DNA of 61,901 nt. Source: Solirubrobacter ginsenosidimutans. GTDB lineage: Bacteria > Actinomycetota > Thermoleophilia > Solirubrobacterales > Solirubrobacteraceae. The position numbers and the translations under genes were made by a program. Each line of letters begins with the position of its first letter. Within the stretch, counting starts at the first letter, position 1. The stretch covers positions 1 to 61,901 of the forward strand of contig NZ_JAPDOD010000053.1 of NCBI RefSeq assembly GCF_027587205.1, given 5' to 3'. Shown one piece after another: positions 16,368-25,407 of this stretch. The notes beneath the pieces were generated by a model. That model was not told the DNA's origin and did no database searches. It saw only the letters and a list, made by a program, of their open reading frames with translations.

Positions 16368-17360
16368 GTGCCTGAACCGATGGATGTGTTGCGCTCGTGG
16401 AGCGTGCAGGACTCGCCTCCGGGCGCGGCGACGGCGGCGCTCGTCGCGCGCTGTGAGGACGTGCCGGTGGGGTGGTTGGACCGGGCGGTCTATGAGGAGC
16501 GGAGCGTGGTTGCGCTCTACAACCCGCGCACGGCGACGGCGCTCGTGCCCGCCGAGGAGGCCGCCGCGTTCGGGACGGCGTTCCTGCCCGCTGACGACGC
16601 GGGGCTGAAGGCGATCGTCTCCTCGGCGGTGCCGGAGCAGGACGAGGGGTTCGCGGAGCCGGTGGCGCTCGCGGTGGATGCGGTGTCCGACGCGCTGGAC
16701 GGCGTCACGCTCTCGCGCAACGACCTGCACGAGGCGCTGCGGCAGCGGCTGCCGGTCGATCTGCTGCCGTGGTGCCCCGGGTGCAAGAGCCATCATGCGC
16801 GGCGTGGGCTGCTGGTGATGGCGGGGCTGCACGGGCGGCTGTGCATCGCGGGCCGCGCGGGGCGCCAGCCGGCGTTCGCGCGCACGGACCAGCTCGTGGG
16901 CTGGGACGCGCCGCCGCGAGAGGCAGCGGGCGCGGAGCTCGTCCGCCGCTACCGCGGCACGTATGGCGGTTCGACCCACACCCACTTCGCCGTGTGGGCG
17001 GGCATCGGGAAGGCGCACGCCCGCGCGTTGTGGGCGCTCACCGACGAGACCGCCGCGCCGGTCCCGCCGCGCGACGTGGCCCTGCTCGCTCCGGGCGATC
17101 CGATCCTGCTCGGGCGCGACCGCGAGGCGCTGATCGCCGATCCGGCGCTGCGCAAGAAGGTCTGGGCAGCGATCGGCGGGGCGGGCGTGGTCCTCTCCGA
17201 CGGCCGGCCGGTCGCGCTGTGGCGGGCGCGCAAGAAGGGCGAGCGGCTCGAGGTGACGGTCGAAGCAATCGGCGAGGTGCCTGACATCACGGGCGAGGCT
17301 GAGCGCCTGGCGATCCATCGCGGGTGCACGAGCGTGACCCTGCGAACCGGCACCGGCTGA
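16368..17360 (+). CDS. Winged-helix DNA-binding protein of the HTH_42/AlkZ-like family
   Basis: 330 aa from GTG 16368 (ATG 16380, MDVLRSW, is an alternative). The frame is open further upstream, but a start near 16320 would translate the REP palindrome (KGTVPFR), so I reject it. The sequence follows the HTH_42 pattern: ALYNPRTATALVP, GVTLSRNDLHEALRQRL winged-helix region, a CPGC pair, and AELVRRYRGTYGGSTHTHFAVWAGI. The family includes AlkZ DNA glycosylases that unhook crosslinks as well as uncharacterised members; glycosylase activity is not shown here. Stands alone, 16 bp before the small kinase gene. Confidence 0.75.
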   Translation: MPEPMDVLRSWSVQDSPPGAATAALVARCEDVPVGWLDRAVYEERSVVALYNPRTATALVPAEEAAAFGTAFLPADDAGLKAIVSSAVPEQDEGFAEPVALAVDAVSDALDGVTLSRNDLHEALRQRLPVDLLPWCPGCKSHHARRGLLVMAGLHGRLCIAGRAGRQPAFARTDQLVGWDAPPREAAGAELVRRYRGTYGGSTHTHFAVWAGIGKAHARALWALTDETAAPVPPRDVALLAPGDPILLGRDREALIADPALRKKVWAAIGGAGVVLSDGRPVALWRARKKGERLEVTVEAIGEVPDITGEAERLAIHRGCTSVTLRTGTG

Positions 17361-17376
17361 CAGGTACGCTCGCGCG

Positions 17377-17889
17377 GTGCGTCGCGTCGCGATCATCGCC
17401 TCGGCCAGCGGCAACGGCAAGACCACGCTCGGGCGGGCCGTCGCGGCGCGGCTCGGAGTGCGCTTCGTCGAGCTCGACGCGCTGGTCCACGGTCCGAACT
17501 GGACCGAGACGCCCGACGAGGAGCTGCGGGCGACGCTCGCGCCGATCCTGCGCGAGGAGGGCTGGGTGATCGACGGCGACTACGGCCACAAACTCGGCAC
17601 CTACGTGCTCGACGCGGCGGACACGGTCGTGTGGCTCGATCTGTCGACCCGCGTGTGGTTCCCGCGGCTTGTCCGCCGGACCGGCCGGCGGATGCTGCGC
17701 GGCGAGACGCTCTGGAACGGCAACCGGGAGAGCTTGCGCGACGCGGTCTGGGGCCGCCGCTCGCTGTTCGGCTACGCGCTGACGCAGCAGCCACGCCGGC
17801 GCCGCGAGTATCCACGGCGCCTGGCGCAACTCCCCGTCGTGCGCCTGCGCAGCCCGCGCGAGGTCGATCGCTGGCTGGGCGATGTCTGA
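17377..17889 (+). CDS. Small P-loop kinase, topology-modulation/adenylate-kinase-like
   Basis: 170 aa from GTG 17377. N-terminal P-loop SASGNGKTT (K15), acidic FVELDAL (~30), VIDGDYG (~65), then WLDLSTRVWFPRLVRRTGRR lid-like basic helices and WNGNRESLR, the pattern of the FlaR/topology-modulation group of small nucleotide kinases. It probably phosphorylates a small molecule or nucleotide in the cytoplasm. It overlaps the following Ser/Thr kinase gene by 8 nt, so the two are likely co-expressed. Confidence 0.75.
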   Translation: MRRVAIIASASGNGKTTLGRAVAARLGVRFVELDALVHGPNWTETPDEELRATLAPILREEGWVIDGDYGHKLGTYVLDAADTVVWLDLSTRVWFPRLVRRTGRRMLRGETLWNGNRESLRDAVWGRRSLFGYALTQQPRRRREYPRRLAQLPVVRLRSPREVDRWLGDV

Positions 17890-20800
17890 GCTCACCCCCG
17901 GCACCGAGTTCGCCGACCACGTGATCCGCGGCGTCGCGGGCCGTGGCGGCATGGGGACGGTGTACCGCGCGACGCACGTCACGCTCGATCGCGAGGTCGC
18001 GCTGAAGGTGATCGCGCACGAGTTCTCCCGCGACCACGAGTTTCGCGAGCGCTTCCAGCGGGAGTTCCGCGCGGCGGCCTCTATCCAGCACCCGAACGTG
18101 ATCCCGGTCTACCACGCGGGCGAGTACGACGGGCTGCTGTACGTGACGATGCGCTACGTCGACGGCACCGACCTCGCCCGCTTCCTGCAGGCCGAGGGCC
18201 GGCTGGAGCCCACCACCGCCGCGTATCTGATCGCCCAGGTCGCGGACGCGCTCGACGCGGCCCACAAGAACGGCATCGTCCACCGCGACGTCAAGCCCGC
18301 CAACGTCCTGATCGAGGTCGACGGCGACCGCATGCACGCGACGCTGACCGACTTCGGGCTGATGAAGGACCTGCGGGCGACGACGCAGATCACCCAGGCG
18401 GGCAGCGTGATCGGCACCTTCGACTACCTCGCGCCCGAGCAGCTCAACGAGGGCCCGGTCGACGCGCGGACCGACGTCTACGCGCTCGGCGGCGTGCTCT
18501 ACCAGGCGCTCACGGGCAAGGTCCCCTACCCGCGCGAGACCGCCGCGGCGACGATGCTCGCCCACCTCGACTCGCCGCCCCCGAGCGTCCTCTCGATCCT
18601 GCCCGACGCGAGCGAGCTGCTCGGCGAGGTCGTAAGACGGGCGATGGCGAAGGACCCGCGCGACCGCTACCCGTCGGCGGGTGACCTCGGCCGCTCCGCG
18701 CTCGCCGCCGCGCAGGACCGCCGGACCAGCGCCGAGGAGCGCAGCGTCGCCGCCGGCGCCGCCGCGCCCGACTCGATCCTGCACCAGGAGCCGTCCGCGC
18801 CGCTCCCGCCCGCACTCGCGGTCGAGACCGGGAGCGGGAAGTTCGTCGGCCGCGAGGCGCTGCTCGACGTGCTCGCGAACCGCTACGCCGACGCCCAGGG
18901 CGGCGCGCGCCAGTTCGTGCTCCTCGCGGGCGAGCCGGGGATCGGCAAGACCCGCCTCGCGACCGAGCTCGCCCGCCGCGCCCACCAGGACGGCGCGACC
19001 GTCCTCTACGGCCGCAACGACCCCGAGTCGCTCGTCCCCTACCAGCCGTTCATCGCCGCGCTCGACCACTACGTCACCCACCGCGAGCACCTGCGGCTGC
19101 CGCCCGAGCTGGCGCTGGAGCTGACCGAGGTCGCCCGCTTCGTCCCCGGCCTGCGCAAGCACGTCCCTGAGCTCAAGCAGACCCTCGTGGAGGAGCCGGA
19201 GATGCGCCGCTACCGGCTCTTCGAGGGCGTCACCCGCCTGCTGGCCTTCGCCGCGCGCGAGCGCCCGGTCGTGCTGTTGCTCGACGACCTGCACTGGGCC
19301 GATCCGAGCACGACGCTCCTGCTCGGCCACCTGCTCCAGGACGCCGCCCCGATGCGGCTGCTCGTGCTCGGGACGGCCCGGACGTTCGAGGGCGAGCTGC
19401 TCACCCGCCTGCGCCGCCAGGGCGCGTTCGAGAAGCTCGAGCTGACCGGCCTGACGGCGGACGAGACCCGCGCGCTGATCGCCCGCGACGACGTCACCAG
19501 CGGGTTCGTTCAGCGGTTGGCCGATGAGACCGAGGGCAACCCGTTCTTCATCGAGGAGACGCTGCGCAGCCTGCCGGAGCTGCAGGAGCGCGCACTCAGC
19601 CGGGTCGCGGTGCCCGAGGGCGTCAAGGAGCTGATCGGCCGGCGGCTCGCGCAGCTCTCCGAGACCGCCAACCAGGTGCTCGGCGTCGCGTCGGTGGTCG
19701 GGCGGCGATTCGACCTCACGCTGCTCGAGACGCTCCTGGACCGGGACGTCCTGGACGCGCTGGAGGAGGCGGTCGCGGGCGGCCTGATCCGCGAGTCCGA
19801 CGAGCTCGACACGTTCGCCTTCGCGCACGCGCTCGTGCGCGAGACGCTCTACGAAGGCCAGAGCACGAGCCGCCGCGTGCGGCTGCACCGGCGGATCGGC
19901 GAGACGCTGGAGGCCAGCGGCGCCGCCAACCCCGCCGAGCTCGCCTACCACTTCCACGAGGGCCACGCGCGCGAGGCCGTCGCGTACGCGCTCGCCGCCG
20001 CCGAGCAGGCGACCGCCGCCCTCGCGTGGGAGGAAGCGGCCGCGCACTACCGGCGCGCGGGTGACGATCTCGCCACCCGCCTCGCCCTGGGCGCGGCCGA
20101 GCTCCGCGCCGGCGACCCGGCGGCGCGCGAGACGTTCGCCGCCGCCGCGCGCCTGGCGCGCGAGCAGGGCGACCGCGACGCGCTCGCCGAGGCCGCGCTC
20201 GGGCACTCCGGCCGCCACGCGGCGGCGGGCGAGATCGACCGCGAGGGCATCGCCCTGCTCGAGGAGGCGCTGAGCGCCTATCCCGACGACAGCTATCTCG
20301 CCGTCCGGCTCCGGGCGCGGCTCGTCGAAGCGCTGCAGTTCTCGCACGAGGAGACGCACCGCGAGGCGCTCAGCGCCGACGCGCTGGCCATGGCGCACCG
20401 TCTGGGCGACCCGCGCGCCCACCTCGTCGCGCTCGAAGCCCGGCACGCCGCGCTGTTGCACGTCGATCACCTCGACGAGCGGCTGCGCCTGGGCGAGGAG
20501 CTGCTCGACCTGGCGACGCGCCTGGAGGAGGCCGAGCTGGAAGCGCTCGGTCACCACTGGCGCATCTACGACCTGCTGGAAGCCGGCCGGATCGAGGACG
20601 CCCGCACGGCCCATCGGCGGCTCAACACGCTCGCCGCGGCGCTGCGCCAGCCGCTCTATCACCACTTCGCGCTCGGCTGGGAGGTCGTGTGGGCGCAGAT
20701 GGCCGGCCGCGTCGAGGACGCGGAGCGGCTCGCGCGCGAGGCGTTCGAATACGGCGTCCGCGCTCACGCCCACGACGCCGAGACGATCTTCACGGCGCAG

Positions 20801-21421
20801 AACCTGATCCTGCGCCGGCGTGAAGACGGGCTCTCGGAGCACGTCGCGACGATCGCCGCCTACGTCGAACGCAACCCCGCGTTGAGCGCGTGGCGGGCGA
20901 TCCTGCCGATGGCGCACCTGATGGCGGGTGACACGGCCGCCGGCGTGGCGCAGTTCCGGGCGCTCTCGCAAGACCGGTTCGCGGCGATCCCGCGCGACAT
21001 GTTCTGGTTCACCGCGATCGCGCTGCTGGGCGAGACGAGCGCGCTGCTGCGCGACGCCGAGCAGGCCGCGGTCCTCTACCGCCTGCTCGAGCCGCACGCG
21101 GCCAAGCTCGTGCAGATCAGCCAGGCCGCGAGCCTCGGTTCCACCCACCGCTTCCTCGCGCTGCTCGCCGCCGCGACCGGCGACCTCCCGCGCGCGGAGG
21201 CCCATTTCGTCGAAGGGCTCGAGCGCAACGCCGCCTGCGGGCTGCGCCCGGTGGTGGCGCTGATGCGGCGCGAGTTCGCCGAGTTCCTGCTGGCCGCCGG
21301 GGAGCGGGAACGGGCGACGGCGGTGCTGCAGGAGACGCTCCGCGAGGCCGAGGCCGGCGGCATGTCCCAGCTCATCACCCGCGTGCAAATGAGACTCGCG
21401 GAGCTTCAGACATCTGCATGA
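17882..21421 (+). CDS. PknK-like Ser/Thr protein kinase fused to AAA/STAND ATPase and TPR-like helices
   Basis: 1179 aa. Residues ~8-275 are a complete Hanks kinase: glycine loop GRGGMG, K42, HRDVKPAN (D136), DFG (D157) and GTFDYLAPEQ. Residues ~320-600 are an AAA_16/STAND ATPase (FVGRE, Walker A GEPGIGKT with K356, Walker B LLLDDLHWAD near 468). The rest is TPR-like helical repeat to the end. Architecture resembles mycobacterial PknK and LAL-type regulators, but no C-terminal LuxR helix-turn-helix and no transmembrane segment are visible. It therefore probably signals by phosphorylation or protein contact rather than DNA binding. Overlaps the upstream kinase by 8 nt. Confidence 0.92.
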   Translation: MSELTPGTEFADHVIRGVAGRGGMGTVYRATHVTLDREVALKVIAHEFSRDHEFRERFQREFRAAASIQHPNVIPVYHAGEYDGLLYVTMRYVDGTDLARFLQAEGRLEPTTAAYLIAQVADALDAAHKNGIVHRDVKPANVLIEVDGDRMHATLTDFGLMKDLRATTQITQAGSVIGTFDYLAPEQLNEGPVDARTDVYALGGVLYQALTGKVPYPRETAAATMLAHLDSPPPSVLSILPDASELLGEVVRRAMAKDPRDRYPSAGDLGRSALAAAQDRRTSAEERSVAAGAAAPDSILHQEPSAPLPPALAVETGSGKFVGREALLDVLANRYADAQGGARQFVLLAGEPGIGKTRLATELARRAHQDGATVLYGRNDPESLVPYQPFIAALDHYVTHREHLRLPPELALELTEVARFVPGLRKHVPELKQTLVEEPEMRRYRLFEGVTRLLAFAARERPVVLLLDDLHWADPSTTLLLGHLLQDAAPMRLLVLGTARTFEGELLTRLRRQGAFEKLELTGLTADETRALIARDDVTSGFVQRLADETEGNPFFIEETLRSLPELQERALSRVAVPEGVKELIGRRLAQLSETANQVLGVASVVGRRFDLTLLETLLDRDVLDALEEAVAGGLIRESDELDTFAFAHALVRETLYEGQSTSRRVRLHRRIGETLEASGAANPAELAYHFHEGHAREAVAYALAAAEQATAALAWEEAAAHYRRAGDDLATRLALGAAELRAGDPAARETFAAAARLAREQGDRDALAEAALGHSGRHAAAGEIDREGIALLEEALSAYPDDSYLAVRLRARLVEALQFSHEETHREALSADALAMAHRLGDPRAHLVALEARHAALLHVDHLDERLRLGEELLDLATRLEEAELEALGHHWRIYDLLEAGRIEDARTAHRRLNTLAAALRQPLYHHFALGWEVVWAQMAGRVEDAERLAREAFEYGVRAHAHDAETIFTAQNLILRRREDGLSEHVATIAAYVERNPALSAWRAILPMAHLMAGDTAAGVAQFRALSQDRFAAIPRDMFWFTAIALLGETSALLRDAEQAAVLYRLLEPHAAKLVQISQAASLGSTHRFLALLAAATGDLPRAEAHFVEGLERNAACGLRPVVALMRREFAEFLLAAGERERATAVLQETLREAEAGGMSQLITRVQMRLAELQTSA

Positions 21422-21483
21422 GGTGAGCCCCCGCTGAGGGCGCTTGGATTCCCACCAGTCAGCTTTCGAGAGGGGGAAGCAGG

Positions 21484-23862
21484 ATGAGGGGATGGAGCGC
21501 GCTCGCCGCTGGGCTGAGCGCGATTGTGGCGACCACCGGCGTAGGGGTGGCCGGGGCCGCGGAGCCGACGTTCGTCAACGGGCTCGCGCAGAACGTGTTC
21601 TCGGCCAATACCGCGGACTGGATCCGCGGCGAGGGCTGGGTCCAATCGACGTATGACTCAGATCACGACGGGAAGCTGGATCGGATCCACTTCGACATCA
21701 CGCGGCCGAAGGAGACAGCGACCGGGCTCAAGGTCCCGGTGATCCTCGAGGCGAGCCCGTACTACGCGAACCTCGGGCCCAACAGCAACTGGTCGGTCGA
21801 CCTGGAGATCGGCGCGCAGCCGCCCACGCGGCCGTTCCAGCCGAACTTCGCGACCAAGAACACGTCGCCGAAGATCGCGACGACGTTCGAGTCGGCGTGG
21901 CTGCCGCGCGGCTTCGCGGTGATGCACGCCGAGAACCCGGGCACCGGGCACTCCGACGGCTGCCCGACCGACGGCGCGCCGAACGAGAACGACGCGATGA
22001 AGGCCGTGATCGACTGGATCAACGGCCGCGCTCCCGCCTTCACGACGCGCACCGGCACGACGCCGATCGTCGCCGACTGGGCGACCGGCAAGGTCGGCAT
22101 GATGGGCACGTCCTACAACGGCTCGCTGCCGATCGCCGCGGCCGCGACCGGCGTGCAGGGGCTCGAGGCGATCGTCCCGATCTCCCCGGTCAGCGACTAC
22201 TACGAGTACTACCGCGCCAACGGCATGGTGCGCGGGCCGGGCGGCTGGCAGGGCGAGGACTCCGACGTGCTCGTCGACGTCGTCTACACCCGCCAGGACG
22301 AGACCTACCCGCGCATGATCTGCCGCCCGCTGATCGAGCAGATCGGCCGCGACGAGGACCGGGTCTCCGGCAACCGCAACGCCTTCTGGGACGAGCGCAA
22401 CCTGAACGCGCTGGTGCCGAACATGCACGCCGCGGTCCTGCTCGCGCACGGCAACAACGACAACAACGTGATGACCAAGAACGCCACCGCGTTCTACGAC
22501 GCCGTCAAGAAGGCGGGCCTCCCGCATCAGTTCTTCTTCCACCAGGGCGGCCACGGCGGCGCGCCGCCCGACGTGATGGTCAACCGCTGGTTCACGAAGT
22601 ACCTCTACGGCGTCAACAACGGCGTCGAGACGCTGCCGAAGTCGTGGGTGGTGCGCGAGGCCGCGTCCTGTCCGCCGCGGCAGTCGACCGTCACCGCCGC
22701 GGCGACGAACTCGACCACGATCACCGTCGCCGACGCGAGCGTCTTCCCGCTCGGCTTCACGCTCACGGTCCCGCAGGCGAGCGGGAACGTCACCCGCGTG
22801 ATCACCAACATCGCCGGCAACACGCTGACGCTGGCCAGCGCGGTCACCGTGGCGCAAGGGGCGACCGTGAACCTCGTGTGCGGCAACGCCAACCCGACGC
22901 CCTACGCCGAGTGGCCGGACCCGACGGCCGCGACCGTCACTCAGAAGCTCACCCCGGGCGCGCCCGGGCGGGGAGCCCTGAGCTTCACGGCCGGTGGTGC
23001 CGCGAACGAGACGCTGACCGACAATGCGTCGATCACCGCGACGACGTCGATGAACGCCGCCACGTCCGGCACGCGCCTCGTCTACCAGACCAACGCGCTC
23101 ACGCAGCCGGTCCGGATCAGCGGCACGCCGTGGCTGAACCTGCGGATCGCGTTCAGCAAGGCGAAGGCGAACCTGACCGGCATCCTGATCAGCTACCCGG
23201 CGACGGGCGGCAACGGGACGATCCTGTCGCGCGGCTGGCTGGACCCCGAGAACCGGGCCTCGATGTACCGCAGCGACCCGATCACGCCGGGCACGTTCTA
23301 CGACCTGACGTTCGACCTGCAGCCCAAGGACATGGTCATCCCGGCGGGTCGCCGGCTGGCGTTCATGATCCTCTCGAGCGACAACGAGCACACGCTGCGG
23401 CCGGCGCCCGGCACGCAGCTGACGGTCGATACCGCGCACAGTGACGTCTCGCTGCCGATCGTGGGTGGCAACACCGCGTTCGCCGCGGCGACCGGCGCGG
23501 CCTTCGGCGACGTCGGCGGCACCGTGCCGGCGACGCTCGCGCTGACGATGGGCGCCGCGGCCTCCTTCGGGCCGTTCACCCCGGGCGTGGCGAAGGACTA
23601 CACGGCGGCGACCACCGCGACCGTGACGTCCACCGCCGGCGACGCCGCGCTGACCGTGTCCGACCCCGGCCACCTGATGAACGGCACGTTCGCGCTACCG
23701 GAGCCGCTGCAGGTGACGTTCAGCAAGTCCACCTGGACCGGACCCACGTCCAACGAGGCGGTGACGGTCAACTTCAAGCAGCCGGTGAAGGCGACGGACG
23801 CGCTGCGGACCGGCGCCTACGCCAAGACGCTGACGTTCACCCTGTCCACCACCACCCCCTGA
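21484..23862 (+). CDS. Secreted S15 CocE/NonD-family hydrolase (Xaa-Pro dipeptidyl-peptidase type)
   Basis: 792 aa with a signal peptide (MRGWSALAAGLSAIVATT..AGA, cleavage ~28) and GAGAGGGGG-like Shine-Dalgarno. The alpha/beta-hydrolase core carries the S15 nucleophile motif GTSYNGS (S210), a later NDNNVMTKN acid region and HQGGHGG for the catalytic His. The C-terminal beta-jelly-roll (~500-660) is typical of CocE/X-Pro dipeptidyl-peptidases. An extra ~110-residue insert (~400-470) with Thr/Val-rich strands resembles a bacterial surface domain. Likely extracellular peptidase or esterase. The 3' end overlaps the convergent amidohydrolase gene by 46 bp. Confidence 0.88.
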   Translation: MRGWSALAAGLSAIVATTGVGVAGAAEPTFVNGLAQNVFSANTADWIRGEGWVQSTYDSDHDGKLDRIHFDITRPKETATGLKVPVILEASPYYANLGPNSNWSVDLEIGAQPPTRPFQPNFATKNTSPKIATTFESAWLPRGFAVMHAENPGTGHSDGCPTDGAPNENDAMKAVIDWINGRAPAFTTRTGTTPIVADWATGKVGMMGTSYNGSLPIAAAATGVQGLEAIVPISPVSDYYEYYRANGMVRGPGGWQGEDSDVLVDVVYTRQDETYPRMICRPLIEQIGRDEDRVSGNRNAFWDERNLNALVPNMHAAVLLAHGNNDNNVMTKNATAFYDAVKKAGLPHQFFFHQGGHGGAPPDVMVNRWFTKYLYGVNNGVETLPKSWVVREAASCPPRQSTVTAAATNSTTITVADASVFPLGFTLTVPQASGNVTRVITNIAGNTLTLASAVTVAQGATVNLVCGNANPTPYAEWPDPTAATVTQKLTPGAPGRGALSFTAGGAANETLTDNASITATTSMNAATSGTRLVYQTNALTQPVRISGTPWLNLRIAFSKAKANLTGILISYPATGGNGTILSRGWLDPENRASMYRSDPITPGTFYDLTFDLQPKDMVIPAGRRLAFMILSSDNEHTLRPAPGTQLTVDTAHSDVSLPIVGGNTAFAAATGAAFGDVGGTVPATLALTMGAAASFGPFTPGVAKDYTAATTATVTSTAGDAALTVSDPGHLMNGTFALPEPLQVTFSKSTWTGPTSNEAVTVNFKQPVKATDALRTGAYAKTLTFTLSTTTP

Positions 23863-25406
23863 TGGACCACGCGCCCGTCGACGACCGTGAGCCAGACCGG
23901 ATTCTCCGGCAGCTCCGCGGCGGGCGCGTCCACCGGGTCGAGCGCTAGACCGGTGAGGTCGGCGCGCATCCCGACGCGGATGCGCCCGGCCACACCCTCC
24001 TCACCCGCCGCGTGGGCGGGCGCGAGCGTGTAGCCCGCGAGCGCCTCGTGCGCGGTCAGCGCCTGCGCCGGGACGACCGGCTCGCCGTCCACCCGCCGCA
24101 ACTGGGCGGCGGTGAGCCCGAGCCGCGGGTCCGCGTCGGCGACCGGCCAGTCCGAGCCGAGCGCCAGCACGGCGCCGGCGTCGATCAGATCGCGCATGCG
24201 GAACGCCCGCGCGGCGCGCTCCGGCCCGAGCCGCGTGCTCCAGTTCCCGTCGGTCTTGACGGCCGCGAGGTGCACGGGCTGCATCGAGGCCGTCACGCCG
24301 CTGGCCCCGATCGCGGCGACGAGGTCATCCGGGAGCGTCTCGAGGTGCTCGAGCCGATGGCGGGTGCCGTTGCGGGCGCGCAGGTAGGTGTTGAGCGTGA
24401 AGCGCGCCGCGGCGTCGCCGATCGTGTGGGTGGCGAGCTGGAAGCCCGCCGCCGCGAAGCGCTCCATCACCCGCGCCATCCGCTCCGGGTCGGGCCAGAA
24501 CGACGCCGTGCTTTCGCCCTGGGTGTCAGGCGCCTCGAGCCACGCCGTGCCGGCGTCGATCACGCCGTCGGCGAAGAACTTGGCGACGCCGCCGCACCAC
24601 AGCCGGCCGCGCGCGTCGCGCAGTGCGATTCGCGCGGCGAGCGCCTCGTCGCTCATGTCCGGCGTCAGCCACTGCGGCACCCGCAGGCGCAGCGTCAGCT
24701 CCTCGGTCCCTTCGAGGTCGCGCAGGAGGTCGTGGGTCGCCGGCTCGCCGTCCATCACGTGCGCGCCGGTCAGGCCGAGCGCGTTGAGGCGCTGGAGCTG
24801 TTCGACGTGGCGAGCGCGCTGCTCCGGCCAGCGCAGCCCGGGCGCGGCGCGCAGCACCAGGTCCTGCGCGCCGGTCTCGTGCAGCTCGCCGGTCGGGACG
24901 CCGTCGACGCAGACGACCTCCGAGCTGTCGCCGAAGGCGTGCGGGCCGGTGACCTGGGCGAGCCGGAGCGCCCGCGGCGAGGCGAGCGCGGTGTGCATAT
25001 CCGAGAGCCGCACGAACGCGGCCGCGCCGCCGACGGCCTCGCCGATCTCCGCGGGCGTGGGCGCCGCGTCGTAGTCCAGCCCCCAGGCGAACAGCCACCC
25101 GCGCTGGGGCTCGCTCGCCGCCAGCGCGGCGAGCACTTCCTCCCGCGTCCGGCAGCGGCTCAGGTCGGTCCCGCGGGCGAGCTCGGCGCCCCAGAACGGA
25201 TGCAGGTGCGAGTCCACCAGGCCCGGGATGAGCGCGTTGCCGCGGGCGTCCAGCACCTCGGTGCGGGCGTCGCAGTGCTCGCGCACCGAGGCGGTGTCGC
25301 CGACCGCGACGATCGTGCCGTCGCGCATCGCGACGGCGTCGGCGAAGGGTTGCGCGGGGTCCAGCGTGCGGACCCGCGCGTTGATGATCGCGATCTCGGC
25401 GGCCAC
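23817..25406 (-). CDS. YtcJ-like metal-dependent amidohydrolase
   Basis: 529 aa from GTG 25406. Amidohydrolase_3 family features: N-terminal composite beta-sandwich (ARVRTLDPAQPFADAVAMRDG), HxH metal motif (H67, H69 in VDSHLHP), FADGVIDAGTAWL, THTIGDAA, RLEHLETL and a terminal SDWPV Asp motif, then the long-chain-hydrolase tail. It hydrolyses a C-N bond of an unknown, probably imported, amide. It follows the APC permease by 1 bp, so the two form an operon, probably under the TetR at 26924. Its last 46 bp are antisense to the S15 gene. Confidence 0.9.
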   Translation of the reverse strand: MAAEIAIINARVRTLDPAQPFADAVAMRDGTIVAVGDTASVREHCDARTEVLDARGNALIPGLVDSHLHPFWGAELARGTDLSRCRTREEVLAALAASEPQRGWLFAWGLDYDAAPTPAEIGEAVGGAAAFVRLSDMHTALASPRALRLAQVTGPHAFGDSSEVVCVDGVPTGELHETGAQDLVLRAAPGLRWPEQRARHVEQLQRLNALGLTGAHVMDGEPATHDLLRDLEGTEELTLRLRVPQWLTPDMSDEALAARIALRDARGRLWCGGVAKFFADGVIDAGTAWLEAPDTQGESTASFWPDPERMARVMERFAAAGFQLATHTIGDAAARFTLNTYLRARNGTRHRLEHLETLPDDLVAAIGASGVTASMQPVHLAAVKTDGNWSTRLGPERAARAFRMRDLIDAGAVLALGSDWPVADADPRLGLTAAQLRRVDGEPVVPAQALTAHEALAGYTLAPAHAAGEEGVAGRIRVGMRADLTGLALDPVDAPAAELPENPVWLTVVDGRVVHQGVVVDRVNVSVLA

Positions 25407-25407
25407 G

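Noticed and set aside
17393..21388. A 1331-codon minus-strand open frame opposite the kinase gene
   Set aside because: Antisense shadow; no recognisable domain, while the plus frame has complete kinase and Walker motifs.
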